Origin: Dipteris shenzhenensis
Taxonomy: Eukaryota; Polypodiophyta; Polypodiopsida; Gleicheniales
Direction: 5' to 3' (one strand)
DNA length: 64,000 nt
Assembly (NCBI GenBank): GCA_047967505.1
Contig: CM106539.1
A program made the translations under genes and the position numbers. The notes below the pieces were generated by a model. It was not told the origin of the DNA, ran no database searches, and saw nothing but the letters and a program-made list of their open reading frames with translations. Of this stretch, positions 11,741 through 23,829 are shown piece by piece. Position 1 is the stretch's first letter, and every line of letters begins with the position of its first letter.

Positions 11741-12876
11741 AAACCTAGAGTGGGTTTAGGAGAGAGTTTAGGTTAAATAACCAAAGCCAAACACTTGTCT
11801 TGAATAGAATTCAACTCTGGAAGGGCAATCAACAATGGAAAGGTGGATCTTTCTTGGTCTATAGTAGAGAGTTCAATTGGGTGGAGAGTACTTCTTTCTT
11901 CCCTGTCCCCACTCCAAGCAAGAACATTGGAGATCTTTGCATGGTCCTTAATGAGTCCTTAATACTAGGTGGAAACAGCAGGACTCTAAGGGCAAATGGA
12001 AATTCAGATTCTGCTCCATTTGGTCAACCTCAATCCCTGACAAAATGTCTACCTTGCTTTGGCTAATAATGCATAAAGCTGTGTGGACTAACAATAGAGG
12101 ATTGAGGATTGAAAAGGGAAATGGAAAATGCATGAGGTGCCCCTATACAAATGAAGATATTTTCCATCTCTTTGTTGCCTGTCCTATTGCTAGAAAGGTG
12201 TGGAAAATAGTTCAACTTGAAACAAGGAAACCAATAAATTGGAAGGCTATTTTACTAGGAGACTTTGCAAGGACAATAAAGGAATTATGGACACCTATCA
12301 AAGCACATGCACTTTGATTTATTTGGATAACCAGAATCAATTTCCAGTTTAATCAAATTGTGTTGCATGCTGACTTGCTTTTTATCAACAACTGGTTGAA
12401 TGGGACTAGAGGAAAATTACAGAGATGATAAACCAATTCAGAACTGAGGCTTCCCTCTTTAATGCTAACCTCGAAGGCCATACTCAAAACTGTTTTCGAA
12501 TTGACAATGCCACACCCTTTGAAATCCCCTCTAAGATTACTGGTTTTCTGAAAGAGGTCCCCCTCCAACTGTAAAGAAGGAGCCAATGTCAGCCTGTGAA
12601 GCCCAAGTTGCTGCCATAGATGACTATGATAGCTCTAGTGATTCAGAGAATCTCAACTACTCTGACTACTTTAATGATGATGACACAGATGATATAGATG
12701 ATTCATATGTTCCTCTCTTTTAATTCTTCTGCTACTGTTATGACAACTTCAAAAGCTCTCAAGCTCATGAGTATCTATCAAAATGTTTTGTTGGCTACTC
12801 TATGCTAAAGGACATGTAATGTGAATATTTATGATGATGATTTAATATCATACAAATTTTTTTCTGCCCAAAAAAA
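11741..12876 (+). pseudogene. LINE ORF2 C-terminus with zf-RVT domain, and 3' UTR
   Basis: 12045-12317 encodes STLLWLIMHKAVWTNNRGL followed by CMRCPYTNEDIFHLFVACPIARKVW, the zf-RVT zinc-binding segment at the end of plant LINE polymerases. A short acidic Asp/Ser-rich stretch (12630-12720) ends the coding part. The 3' UTR runs into the poly(A) at 12870-12879. Confidence 0.82.
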
Positions 12877-12888
12877 AAAGTACCATTC
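12877..12888. repeat. LINE target-site duplication, right copy
   Basis: Second copy of AAAGTACCATTC. Its first bases merge with the LINE poly(A). Confidence 0.85.
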
Positions 12889-14742
12889 TTACTTTCAGCT
12901 CTTGCATTCTACTGAGGAGTATCTACACAAGTGAATTGTCTTCAAATGACATGTCTTTTGCAAAAGTTCATGAATATTGAAGACATGTATTCAGCTCCTC
13001 TATCTGATCTCATGACTTTGATCTTTTTGCCTATCTGTTCTTCTACCATGGCTTTGAATTCTTGAAACTTGGAAAAGACTTCAGATTTCTCTTTCAAAAA
13101 GTAGACCCAACAATAACTAATGTAGTCGTCGATGAAAGTCAAGCAATAAAGTAAACCATTGATGCTACAGGTCTGGGCGTCGGGTTTGGGCATAACCCCA
13201 TACATCTATATGTAATCATGAATACCTCGTGATCAAGAGGTACTTTTGCCAAATTTGGTTCGCTTTTATTTGCTGAAGCAGCATGCTTTGCAAACTTTTC
13301 CAAGAAATTGTAGCTTAGGAATCTCGATTGCCATATTCTGATTCCCAAGATCTAGCAAGCTCTTGAAATTGACATGACCATATCTCTTGTGCCATTTTGT
13401 AGATAGTGGCATCTGTTGCGGTGGCTGAGCTAACATGGCATGCATATCTAGTACTATAGCTAGCATTTTGTACAAGCATCCTTCCTTGACACCTTTTCCT
13501 ACTTAGCTGAAATCTTCTGGATTTGTCTCTGATAATGCATTCATCTCCATTGAAGATGAATTGATATTTGTGTTTTGTCATTTGACCTACTAAGAAGAGG
13601 TCCTTACTAAGCTTTGGAGCATAGAGTACATCTCTCACCAATCCTTTCATACCAGTGAAATTGTTCATAGGGATAATGCATGCTCAATGCATGTCCCTTG
13701 AAGTGGATTCGGTGTATTTGACATTCTTTTGACCTTCTAATGGTTTCATCTCTGTGAACCATTCCTAATGATTTTTCATGTGAGATGATGCACCACTGTC
13801 GATGTACCAAGGAGCTTGATCTTCTTGGTCGACTTGATAGCTAAAAATTGCAATCAGTGTCTAGGTACACTGTCTAGGTACACTGTATCAATCTTCTACA
13901 TTTCCTCATTTGCAAGAAACATATTCCCATGTTCATTTGCAAAATGACTGTGACTAGAATGTCCACCAAGATGATTTTCTCTGTTGCAGAAATTCCCTTG
14001 ATTACTGCTAGTGACCACCTTGGTTGTACTGCTTCTTGTGGCAATCTCTTTCATAGTGTCCAAACTTATGATAGTAGTTGCACTAGATGTTTAACACGTT
14101 GGTGGATGCATTCCCTCATCCTTGGAACCTTCTTGGGTTGGAATGATTTCCTCTTTGCTGATTCTGATATGTTGTTGAGGATGATGTTGATGCTGATGCT
14201 GAATTTGCTGATGACTTTGTTATACTGATGATGACCACTTCTCTGAAATGATCTACCTCTACCTCTACCTCTACCTCTGCCTCTGCTTCGATCTGAAGCT
14301 GTGGCCTAATCATTGGAATGACCTTTGCATGCATGAATGGATTGCATCTTGAGTTCTTCACTAAGTAAGATTGACTGAAGTTATGCCAGTGTTGGAATTT
14401 TCCATTGGATGGCAATACTCTAGACTAGATTCTTGTATCCCTCTCCTAGACCATTCAAAATGACTTGAACCATTTCTCCTGGATTCATAGTCTCTCCTAC
14501 TACTGCGAGTTATTGTTGTAGTCTTTGATCCTAATTACGTAAGCATGACCGATTTGCTACTGTTGCAAAAATTCTAGTTAATTTGGTTTCTCAGTGTGAG
14601 AATCCTAGAAGTGTTCTTTGACTCGTAGAGAGCTAGGAACATATCCCATGATTCTTTTGATGTCTTGACGGTGTTGACTTGTCCTATCATGACATCTTGC
14701 ACATTTTGCTTGATGAGATGATATGCGTACTTATCTTTCTTA
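12889..14742 (-). pseudogene. Copia element G, 5' portion: gag, protease, integrase
   Basis: Reading on the minus strand from 14742: the gag helix region (SKESWDMFLALYESKNTSRIL, 14574-14740), the gag C-terminal basic region (14116-14415), the protease active site WYIDSGASSHM near 13790, a following PMNNFTGMKGLVRDVLYAPK, the GAG-pre-integrase domain (KWHKRYGHVNFKSL, about 13420), and the integrase core with LTFIDDYISYCWVYFLK and VMRSDRGAEYMS (12942-13160). A TAG at 12909-12911 replaces the second Gln of the conserved TPQQN motif. The element's gag start is lost where a CAGCC-rich tract begins at about 14743. Confidence 0.85.
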
Positions 14743-15400
14743 TCCCAGCCCAGCCCAGCCCAGCAGTTTACGATAATTTCATTAGTCCAAGCCAGCCTAG
14801 TTTGGAAATTGACTGGTATATGATCCAAACCAGCCCAGAAATTAAACTTAAACAATTTAACTACTAGGAAACATAGCAATTTTAATCAACCATCGAGTTG
14901 GCCATCAATTTTTTCTATTGTGAAATATATTTTTGATTCAATCATATTAGATTAGAACAATCACATAACTCCTATTTGATGTGAACCAGCTCGTGATATA
15001 TTCAACCCCTGGGCTAGTTTAGGACAATCACATTAAGTCCAAGCTAGCCCGGTTTAGAAATTACTGGTACATGACCCAAACTAGCTTGAAATTAGTTAAG
15101 TTTAATTTTTGGGCTGGTTCGGGTCATGTATCACTGGGCTCTTCATTAGTCATACAATAACAATTTATTGTTGTTTCTTTTTGTTACAAAATATATAGTT
15201 ATTCAACCACACTAGATTAGGACAACCACATAACTGGTGTTCGACCTAAACCAACATGGTGTTCCAACCATTCGGCTAGATTAGGACAATCATATTAAGC
15301 TTAATCCATCCCAACTGTTTAGAAATTAAACAATTAAACCATTCCAAAACACAATCACATACAATTATTGGGATGCTTTAGGCAACCACTAACCTACATT
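14743..15400. repeat. CAGCC run and diverged tandem duplication (period about 263 bp)
   Basis: Starts with a short AGCCC repeat (14747-14766), then two diverged copies of one unit at about 14937-15130 and 15199-15395. Shared blocks are ATTAGATTAGRACAAYCACATAA and CTAGWTTAGGACAATCAYATTAAG followed by GTTTAGAAATTA. Non-coding by inspection. Confidence 0.55.
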
Positions 15401-16059
15401 GTATCAAGCATGTGTATGATGATCTCATCCCTCTACTTGCATCCCGTTCACTTTTTATAGATTTCCTTCTTATTTGGAGAAATCGTATTCTTGTGCCAGA
15501 ACATTGTCAGTCAATCAATCCTACACTTAGGTTGTCTCTTCTTTTCTTACATTTTATTGAATCCCAAATACTTCTCAAATTGAGATGATCTGCATTGCTT
15601 CCACCATGCATCCAATTGTTAGAGCCATGTTGGTCCTTCTTCTTTGACATTGGGCACCCAAGCCATTTCTCCTTTGATTTAGAGGATACCAACATAGCTA
15701 ATGTTGCCCTCTTTACAGCAGCTACTTCTAATCTATGCACCCCTTTCACTTTCTATAGGCCATTTCTTGGGTTTGAGAGCATCCTCTCTTGGGCGTGCAT
15801 CTCCTGAGGTGTTGGTTGGGTTGTCACTCTATAAATTTTAGGGTGCAAGATAAAGCTTGTAAAGATTCAAGGCTAGTATTCACTTGAATGTCCTGATGTT
15901 GCTGCCTCAATGTCAAATATTCGTAGGATGGGAGGCAAAAATTTTCAAAAATGTGAGAGGATATTAAAATTTTTAACCATCATGATGTTCCCCCTTCAAT
16001 GATTCTCATCAATAAAATTGGATATACCTATTTCCCTTAAGCAAGTGCAATGTGCTCCA
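15401..16059. other. Unassigned stretch
   Basis: Short ORFs only. The 80-codon minus-strand ORF at 15507-15749 has a basic composition but no motif I recognise. No repeat or RNA signal seen. Confidence 0.35.
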
Positions 16060-16194
16060 AAGTTGTTCAACTCCAGTAATGAACTCCTAATAGCCTTTTC
16101 CCTTAAGGAAATTCGTCATTCTAAACTTCCATGCTTGGAAGTTGTTCTTGTTAAGCTTTTCAATGACAATTTGTGAAAGAGCATCAGCCGCCAT
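16060..16194 (-). pseudogene. Copia family A gag start (second copy)
   Basis: The first 45 or so codons of the family A gag on the minus strand, ATG at 16194 (MAADAL). The coding sequence ends abruptly near 16060. The leader and LTR follow at higher coordinates, so this is a 5' fragment of an element truncated inside gag. Confidence 0.75.
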
Positions 16195-16678
16195 TACAGA
16201 ACACTGCAAAATATTCTATCACTGCAAAAAAACACAACTTCTGCCTCACAAGGGAAAATTTGCAAAACTGACGAAAGTGGTATTTGACCACACAGTCACT
16301 TCCTAGTGATGATTATGCATCAACAGGCAATAAGAATGATTTTGTCACTCCCAATATCTCTGCTCACAGGCATACGATGTAATTTTTGCGATAACTTTTC
16401 ACCGACCTATAGAACAATGGTCGCACATAAAAAACAGGGCACTTTCGTGAGTGCCTGTGAAAAACTTCCACCACCAAAATGGGCCCCGAAATAGCATATA
16501 CTGCCCTCTTACCACACCGTCAAGGGCGTCCCAATCTGAGACAATGCACTCTTACACTTTTCGGCTGTGCTACTTGCAAAGATTTGCTCCCAAACTCAAA
16601 AAAAAAGGAAAGAAACAATGATCCTCTTACTAGGACACCGCGAACTTGGTTTGCTTTCTTGAGCTCCTTACTATGAAC
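16195..16678 (-). other. Family A leader (second copy)
   Basis: Matches 788-1315 over its length with scattered substitutions and short indels. No coding capacity. Confidence 0.75.
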
Positions 16679-16693
16679 CGAGCTCTAATACCA
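16679..16693 (-). other. Primer binding site of second family A copy
   Basis: Minus strand reads TGGTATTAGAGCTCG, one transition away from the PBS at 1316-1331, adjoining the LTR. Confidence 0.8.
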
Positions 16694-17043
16694 TGTGAAG
16701 AGAGTGGGAGAGAAGGAAGGAGTCTCACTTGTAGCTTTCTCACATACACAATGGGGGAATATGCACAAAGGTGGAGGCTGAAATAGTTTTTCTCTTCTTA
16801 GTTATGAAAGCCAAAAGAAGTCTAAGTACAAAAGAATAGGTGAACCCTATATGTGGGTCTCAAACCAAACTCAACTAACTAAGGTGGCATACTAACTGAG
16901 CCACTAACTAGAGTACATAAAGATAGCTATCACCGAGCTATTATTCATGGGCGGTGTACCAACCGCATTTGCAACTAACAAGTCGGTGACATAAATGCAC
17001 AACGGTCACCCTGGCATATCATGAGTGGAGCTCGATATCTCAA
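16694..17043 (-). repeat. Family A LTR (second copy)
   Basis: Begins TGTGAAGAGAGTGGGAG and ends GATATCTCAAC on the plus strand, the same boundaries as 1332-1683. The terminal CA is degraded. Confidence 0.82.
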
Positions 17044-18220
17044 CCCTCGTTCCCTAAGAATAGTTTAGAAAATATAACTAAAGCTTGATTATAAAAATCA
17101 AAAGGAAGATGATTGAGAACAAGGAGGATCAGAGACTTACACATGGGGGTGCAACTTCCATCCAATCAACTATAGTTGCCTCCTCCTTCATTCAACTTCT
17201 AAAAAAGGGAATACATGTCATTGCTCCATGCAAAGTCCATTTCATCTCCTCTCACAAACAACCAATCGCTATTTTCTTATGAGTCCAAATAAAAAAAATT
17301 AGATGAAGTGCTATGAGCAAAGCAATGTATTCAAACCAAACTAAAATTACAAAAGAAGTACGTAGCATAAATACTTACAATCCGCAACATGGTATTTGGA
17401 CCTCCCATTGATCTTGAGGTGTGAAGAAGCTCTCTTTTATACAGGTGGGTTTGTGTCGGTTTTTCCTACCCTTTTTCTTTTTTAGTTCTCCTTCCAAAGC
17501 CTGGATGGCCACTCCCAATCATTTGGGTTTACATGTTTGGGCTTTTCCTTGCCTTCCCTCTATGCATCCCATACCTCTAATAGATAATGTTTTAATATTT
17601 CACCCATGCGATGTTTTATCCCTTTTTTAGAGAACTCGTGTGACAAGGAGGTACAAGATACTCCTTCATAAGTGTTTCCATGATGTAATCTTTCTTCTGG
17701 TGAGGTTGCTTTTGCCAAGGGTGCTTTGGCCAAGGATCCACGATATCTTAGTTAAAGACCATGCTCATTATTTGCCTCATGCGAGACATGGCTCTTGCTA
17801 GAAGGGTGTGGGTTGGGCTATGATACCAAGATGGTGTCTAAGTGGCTCTTGAATCTAATGGATGGCTCTTACAGTAACAAAGGTAATAGATGGCATGGAG
17901 ATGGGTTGTTGAGATAGGTTCATATGTGTGGACTCCAATATAGTCATCGCTTTATTCTCCTTTCATTTCTTCTCTTGTGGTTTTTAAGAAAAATTATTTT
18001 CTTTTCTTTTGTAGGCATCCATCTCAAACCCTAATTCAGCTTGTCTACCCCTACATAGCTAAGAAGTGTATAATGTTTTTATTTGTGGTTTACATAGGTA
18101 TAGATGATCAGTATTATTTTATTTAGGTAAGAAACTATTTTCTTTTTCTCTCATTAGTTGATGTTACATTTTTTAATGGCCATTTGTAATGCCTTAAACA
18201 TTGGCAAATGAGATGGGATA
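17044..18220. other. Unassigned stretch
   Basis: No recognisable coding motif in any frame. A GGCTATGATACCAA at 17816-17829 resembles a Copia PBS in reverse but has no LTR edge beside it. The stretch ends where Copia RT coding begins. Confidence 0.35.
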
Positions 18221-19370
18221 GGGATTGAGGTCTATATGGAGCAGCCACCAGGTTATGTTCATGCTGTTCATCCTGAGTTTGTTTGTAGATTGAAGAAAGC
18301 CTTGTATGGCTTGAAGCAAGCACCCAGAGCATGGTCTGACAAGATAGGACAGTATCTTTTCACTATTGGCTTTCAGATTTCCAAGGTAGATTTCTCACTT
18401 TATGTGAGAAAAACAGAGAAAGGTATTATTCTGCTTGTCATTTATGTTGATGATTTGATCATCACAGGTGATAGTGATGAAGATATCCTTCATGTGAAAA
18501 TGCTATTGAAGTAGAAGTTTGAGATGAAGGATTTGGGAGAGTTGTGTCACTTCTTGGGCATTGAGGTGATTAGATCCACAAGTGGGATATGGCTCTTGCA
18601 GAGGCAGTATGGATTGGACATGCTATCCAAATATGGGATGACAGGCTGTAAGCCTATTTCAGTTCCTTTGGAGTAGAATGTGAAGCTGAGCACAGATGCA
18701 GGTGAGCTTCTGGAAGACCCTACTATGTACAGACGCATAGTAGGAAGTTTGATTTATATGACTATTACCAGGCCAGATTTGAGCTATGTTGTTGGCTTGG
18801 TAAGTCAGTTTATGTAGGCTCCAAGAAACTGCATTTGGATGCGACTAGACGCATATTGAGGTATGTGAAGTCCACATTGCAGTATGGACTATTTTATGAG
18901 ACTGGGGTTTAGAGATGCTGATTGGGATCGTAGTATTTCTGATAGATGATCTACAAGTGGATATATGTTCTCTTTTGGAAGCACTGCAGTCACTTGTAGC
19001 AACAAGAAACAACCTACAGTTGCCTTGTTGAGCACAAAGGCTGAGTACAGGGGTGCAGCAATGGCTGCATGTGAGGGAGCTTGGCTGCATAAACTACTTT
19101 ATGATATGCATCACTCTATAGATGGGCCAGTTGTCATTTATTGTGACAACATGAGTAGTATACACTTGGCAAATAACCCATCTATCATGCTAGAACAAAG
19201 CATATTAAGATGCATTATCACTATGTGTGGGAGAAGGTTCTAGTAGGTTTTACCAATCTAGTTTATGTCAGCACAGAGGATCAGGTAGCTAACATATTCA
19301 CGAAGGCATTGGGTATAGAGAAGCTGTGCAAGTTCATAGACCTACTTGGTGTGTAGGAATTGGGATTGAG
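18221..19370 (+). pseudogene. Copia family A RT and RNase H (3' half of element)
   Basis: The polymerase end of a family A element. RT motifs: [32 protein letters not shown] and the catalytic [10 protein letters not shown]. The connection region has FEMKDLGELCHFLGIEV and [15 protein letters not shown]. RNase H has DADWDR, STSGYMFSFG, LSTKAEYRGAAMAACEGAWL and IYCDNMSSIHLANNP. In-frame stops at 18512 (TAG), 18674 (TAG), 18815 (TAG) and 18947 (TGA) sit where relatives carry Gln, Gln, Gln and Arg. The 3' end is complete up to the PPT and LTR, while the 5' half is absent. Confidence 0.9.
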
Positions 19371-19382
19371 CTCAAGGGGGAG
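19371..19382 (+). other. Polypurine tract
   Basis: CTCAAGGGGGAG immediately before the 3' LTR at 19383; it serves as the second-strand primer in LTR retrotransposons. Confidence 0.85.
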
Positions 19383-19735
19383 TGTTGAGATATCGAGCTC
19401 CACTTGTGATATGCCAGGGTGACCGTTGTGCATTTATGTCACTGACTTGTTAGCTGCAGATGTAGTTGGTACACCGCTCATGAATAAGAGCTAGATGACA
19501 TCTATCTTTATGTACTCTAGTTAGTGGCTCAGTTAGTATGCCACCTTAGCTAGCTGAGTTTGGTTTGAGACCCACATATAGGGTTCACCTACTTTTTTGT
19601 ACTTAGAGTTCTTTTGGCTTTCACAACTAAGAAGAGGAAAACTCTTTTCAGCCTCCACCTTTGTGTATATTCCCCCATTGTGTATGTGAGAAAGCTGTAC
19701 GTGAGAATCCTTCCTTCTCTCCCACTCTCTTCACA
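19383..19735 (+). repeat. Family A 3' LTR (353 bp)
   Basis: Starts TGTTGAGATATCGAGC and ends TCTCTTCACA. It is the reverse complement match of the LTRs at 1332 and 16694 and is preceded by the PPT and RNase H, so it is a 3' LTR. Confidence 0.9.
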
Positions 19736-20229
19736 CCGAGTGAGGACACAAGCAAGGGCTTGAGGTTCAGAGTTGCATGCGAGGGTTTTGGTGAGGGAGG
19801 AGGTGATGGAAGAGATCCAGAAGATGAGGATAAGGATCAGAAGGATGAGGAGGAAGATTATAGATTTATTAGCTTAGATATATCCTATGATCTTATACAT
19901 AGCCATCTTTCAACCATTTTGCCATCTTGTACATAAGCCATCTTGTATTTTTGTACTACTCTCTTTTGAAGGGAACTTTTGTAATACATTATGTCATATT
20001 TATTTAGAATTTTTGCTATTGTCTGGCTCTTTTTTGGCATGTACATATTCATATTTGGACAACCCTCTTTTGAAGGGAACTATGATATGATAGTTTTTAA
20101 TTGTATTGGGAAGAATGGGACTAAAACAAGCCCTATTTTGCCCATAAAGTTTTTTTATACAAAGACAATGTCGCTGTTTACCAATAGGCATACCGGCAGA
20201 CACATTGATTCCTTGGAAGCTATAGCAAA
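19736..20229. other. Unassigned stretch
   Basis: An acidic ORF segment (19790-19900) and a repeated CTCTTTTGAAGGGAAC (about 19966 and 20069) are visible. No family recognised. Confidence 0.35.
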
Positions 20230-20735
20230 ATAGTATTGCCACTGCACCACTATTTTTTCATCTTTTAAGAAAAGGCGAAAGTAGTATGGAGCACTATGAC
20301 AAGGCTATGACCTATTAGGGCATCACTACCTTTTGGTATGAAAGGTAGAATAAAGCTTTTCCAATCATACATTCTTTTGACCATGGAGCATACTATACCT
20401 TCTTTGCAGCCACCAACTTCCCTCGCACATTTTCTTATCAAGTCATCCATCGTCTCCATGTCCTTATGTTTTAACTCTCTTGAGACTGTGCTAAAAATCT
20501 AATCGATATCCTCGTGTATGACCAACCAACAAAAAAACCCAACTTCAATATGAGTGAAGATTTAATGAGCAATTAGCATTGAGCAATATGCAAACAACAT
20601 TACATTCTTATTCTCTCAAGCACAATTGTCTGCCTATATTCTCAAATTTGTTAGTAGGTGAACTCTTTTTGCATGTACAATGTGAATTGCCTTCATAATA
20701 AATGTTACAACTTATGCAAAGAATCAACCAAGAAT
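20230..20735 (-). pseudogene. Fragment of GHTHEDID-type (DUF7869-like) gene
   Basis: A 0.5 kb block matching 44965-45485 on the minus strand. It encodes DDLIRKCAREVGGCKEGIVC and MYDWKSFILPFIPKGSDALIGH, and, upstream on the minus strand, the DNC / ENKN motif pair. A TGA at 20616-20618 lies between DNC and ENKN at exactly the same codon as in the longer copy. Both ends are abrupt, so it is a displaced fragment. Confidence 0.8.
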
Positions 20736-23270
20736 GATTAAAAGGGTCGCACACATCAAACTTGCACTGAAGTATGCTACAACTCACCAATGCAATGCCA
20801 ACAAGAATGAGGACATGACTATGGAGTGTTGGGAGACTCTACCCAGGGATCCTCTGACTAATTCACCTCATACATTTGGAAATATATCAAGTTCAATTTG
20901 ATATGTAGGAGATGTCCATGATGCATTACTTGGTCATTGCAATCTCATTCCCCTCTCATGCATATCAATCCTCTTGCACAAGCTCATACCCTGCTCATTC
21001 ATCTCAATGCTATTGCACAAGCTCTTTTTGCAAGGCTTCAATTGACTATGATGTAAAAATCTTTTGAAAATCTTAAAGATACCATACATACATGCATGCA
21101 TGCATGCATATATATGTGCATATGTACATATGTATGTGCATACCTTGCATACATGCATACACACACACATAAATCCATACATACATATTGTCAAGTTGAT
21201 GTCCATAGATATACTAATGCTAAGGAAAGGATAGAATAGGCAATTACAAGATCAGACAATGAAGACAAGGTAGGCTTCTTGGAAGAAGCTCTATCCCTCA
21301 AACATTACCTCACTATGGTAGCTACTAAATTCAAAACAATCAAAAGCATGCTTCTTGCTTATGAGCATAAGAAGAGGCCTATGCAAGTAATGGAGTGCTT
21401 TGTGACTCATGCTGGAGCAAAGAAGTATGGGGTGTAAGTTACATAGTTTATATATTTCAAGTATGTACTTTTTTAGCTGCAAGGCATTCATATAATTCTC
21501 ACAAAAAAATACTTTTTTCTCACAAGAAACTCTTATGTTTTTCCTAGTTATCATCATGCTTTCTATTGCAAATTTATGGATGAAGTTGTTGGAAGAGACG
21601 CATGTGATAAAATTTATGTTGTGAAGAGTGTAATCAAGAAATGGAATTCATTTTTATCCCCTTATATAGCATGCATTGTAACGTTTGATATTGTAAGAGG
21701 TTGTGTTAGATTTCATAAGAATATTGGAGCCATCATAAGTCTATAATGCATGTGTTTCTGCTAGCATTAGTAGGAAAGAGTGCCTAGCTCACTTAAGGTC
21801 ATGGTCTAAACAACTGATTGTTATTAATAGCCAAAATATGTTAGGTTAGTAAGGAAGAAGATGAATTTGGCTATCTAGAAATTGCTATTTAGATTCTTGC
21901 ACATGATACATACCATGTGTTGGGAACCACAAATAAGGTAAGAGGCCAAGACAAGAGAAGAAAAATGTGCAAGCCACTAAGAAGACAAAATAAAAAATGA
22001 AAAAAACCAACAAGATGACACAAACAAGACAAAGTAAAGACCAAGTACATTCTAGTACATGGAGTTTAATATTGTTATTTTAGATGTACATAAGGTCCAA
22101 GATGCAATGGTATAGTTTTATAATATGAAAGTAAGGAGTAAGTATAATTTCTCTTCTTTTGTTGAGGTGAATGTGTAGTGTTTGGTGGTGACTCACTTGT
22201 CGTGGGGATCTAGCCAATATCACGATGAGGTACCCCCTCCAAACGACTCTATGTAATGAGTAATGCATGCAAATGTTGTCTGCTAGTGTCACTCTAGTGA
22301 CTCTTGCTAGTTGCAACAATCATGAATCCATAAGAGAAGAAAGGGAAAGGAAGAGTGAGTATGAAAATAGAATATGTAAGGGAAGAAAACATGGCATCCA
22401 TGAAAGGCATGAAGAGATAACAAGGGCAAACTTCAAGAGAAGAAGAGAGCTTGTATTCCAATGTGAGCCCACAACAAGTGAAGACCAACATCACCGTAAC
22501 TTGGCCTTTTATAAATCCCTTTTGAAGGGAGGACAACACTATTCTCTCTCCACCACTCTCTTTCTTCATTCTTTACAACAATCATCTTGGGCCCAACTGG
22601 CTCCAAGGCACAATCCTAACTCTATGGACTTGCCATCATCCATCAAATGACATTGTCGATCAATGTGGTTAACATGCCCCTTTCCTATTCTCGATCCAAT
22701 TCCATGGATTCTGCAAAGGTCATGGTTGTTGGAGGGTTGTTTGCTGAAGATCATTCTTGTTTTTCCTTTGTGAGAACCTTCCTTGGATACATTGCTTCAT
22801 AGGGCTTCAGTGGATCCTTTGTAGTGGAGTTGTTGCTGTTGGTAGGATGGATATTGCATCTAGTGATGTGTTGGCTCCAACATTGGATTCCATTGTAATT
22901 GGCACTGCATGGGATAAGAGATTGCAATGGCTTGGAGCTACATATTTGTGACCTTTCAAACAAAGACGAAGAAGAAGAAAAATCTAAGTTGTAAGTTAAT
23001 TGGAAGAAGCTATTAGTAGGGTTTGATGTAATAAGATCCTAGTGGTGTTAATGCTAGCGTAGTAAGTACTAGTGTATTATCATGCTCCTCCTCAAGTGAG
23101 TTGAGTGGGACTTATATTAGGTTCTCACCAAACTATATATTTGGCATGCCATGTTTGTATGCTCAAAGTTGTGCATGATAGGGAGGTAGCAAGCTAAGGG
23201 TGTCCACTTCCGAACCACTTTCGGGTGAGTGTGACACCCGCTCGAGTGAAAATACAAAGGTTTTGCTTTG
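20736..23270. other. Unassigned AT-rich stretch
   Basis: Short ORFs without recognisable motifs, including 22267-22650 and 22757-22951. Apart from the microsatellite at 21078-21190 I see no repeat, RNA or mobile-element structure. Confidence 0.35.
21078..21190. repeat. CATG/CATA/CA mixed microsatellite
   Basis: Alternating CATACATACATGCATGCATG, TATATGTGCATATG and ACACACACAC tracts. Spurious Met/Cys/Tyr-rich ORFs arise here. Confidence 0.85.
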
Positions 23271-23278
23271 GTCTGCAA

Positions 23279-23775
23279 TACCTCGATCGAGGTATTATCT
23301 CCAATGAAAATCACACACGAGGACAACCGAGCCAAGCCAATACCTCGATCGAGGTCCTGGACTTTTTTCACTGAACCGAGCCTATACCTCGATCGAGGTC
23401 TCCTGGCATGCCACCTATACCTCGTTCGAGGTATCGTGGCATTCCAGCTATACCTCAATCGAGGTATTATGGCAAGTCCACATACTTGATCTCGATCGTG
23501 TCATATACCTCAATCGAGGTATGTGCCATCCGATAGGGCAATTGACATACCTCGATCGAGGTTTGCTGGACCGATGACTTGGTCGCATGTCCAATACGTC
23601 AATCGAGGTATGTGGCATCCACCTGGCTACTACTGACATACCTCGATCGAGGTATCGTGGTAGGTCCATACCTCGATCGAGGTAGATGGACCGATGTGTA
23701 TGGGGCATGTCAAATACCTCGATCGAGGTATAGAGGTATGACGGAGCGATGTATATGTGGCATGTAAAATACCTC
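23279..23775. repeat. Array of the 16-bp palindrome TACCTCGATCGAGGTA
   Basis: Twelve copies plus one half copy, starting at 23279, 23341, 23385, 23418, 23451, 23489, 23506, 23548, 23595, 23639, 23669, 23715 and 23770. Four are perfect (23279, 23639, 23669, 23715); the others carry one to several changes, three of them CG-to-CA in one arm. Spacing is 17 to 62 bp. The spacers are partly related in the last third (GGACCGATG...GGCATGT) but otherwise differ. Each perfect unit is its own reverse complement and can form a hairpin. It has no resemblance to a known plant transposon terminus that I can name. Confidence 0.9.
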
Positions 23776-23829
23776 ACGACCGACGGACAACGACGGAGAT
23801 GGACGGAGCGAGAGGTTCCAGGTAAGGTT

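Larger units (their letters stand above)
6713..12879 (+). mobile_element. LINE (L1-type) inserted in Copia element G
   Basis: A 6.2 kb non-LTR retrotransposon, nearly full length by content: ORF1 remains, an APE-like endonuclease, RT, a zf-RVT C-terminal segment and a terminal A10 run (12870-12879). It is flanked by the 12-bp direct repeat AAAGTACCATTC. It would have moved by target-primed reverse transcription in the nucleus. Many stops and shifts make it inactive. The empty-site sequence is recoverable because the host element is identifiable on both sides. Confidence 0.92.

Noticed and set aside
17816-17829. Copia primer binding site in reverse (GGCTATGATACCAA)
   Set aside because: No TG edge of an LTR follows and no leader or gag is nearby; a chance or decayed match.
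22267-22650. 127-codon ORF as a gene
   Set aside because: No motif, no upstream signal, ordinary AT-rich context; an equally long antisense ORF exists.
23279-23775. CRISPR array
   Set aside because: Repeats are 16-bp perfect palindromes with irregular 1-46 bp spacers in a plant nuclear context, and no cas genes are present.
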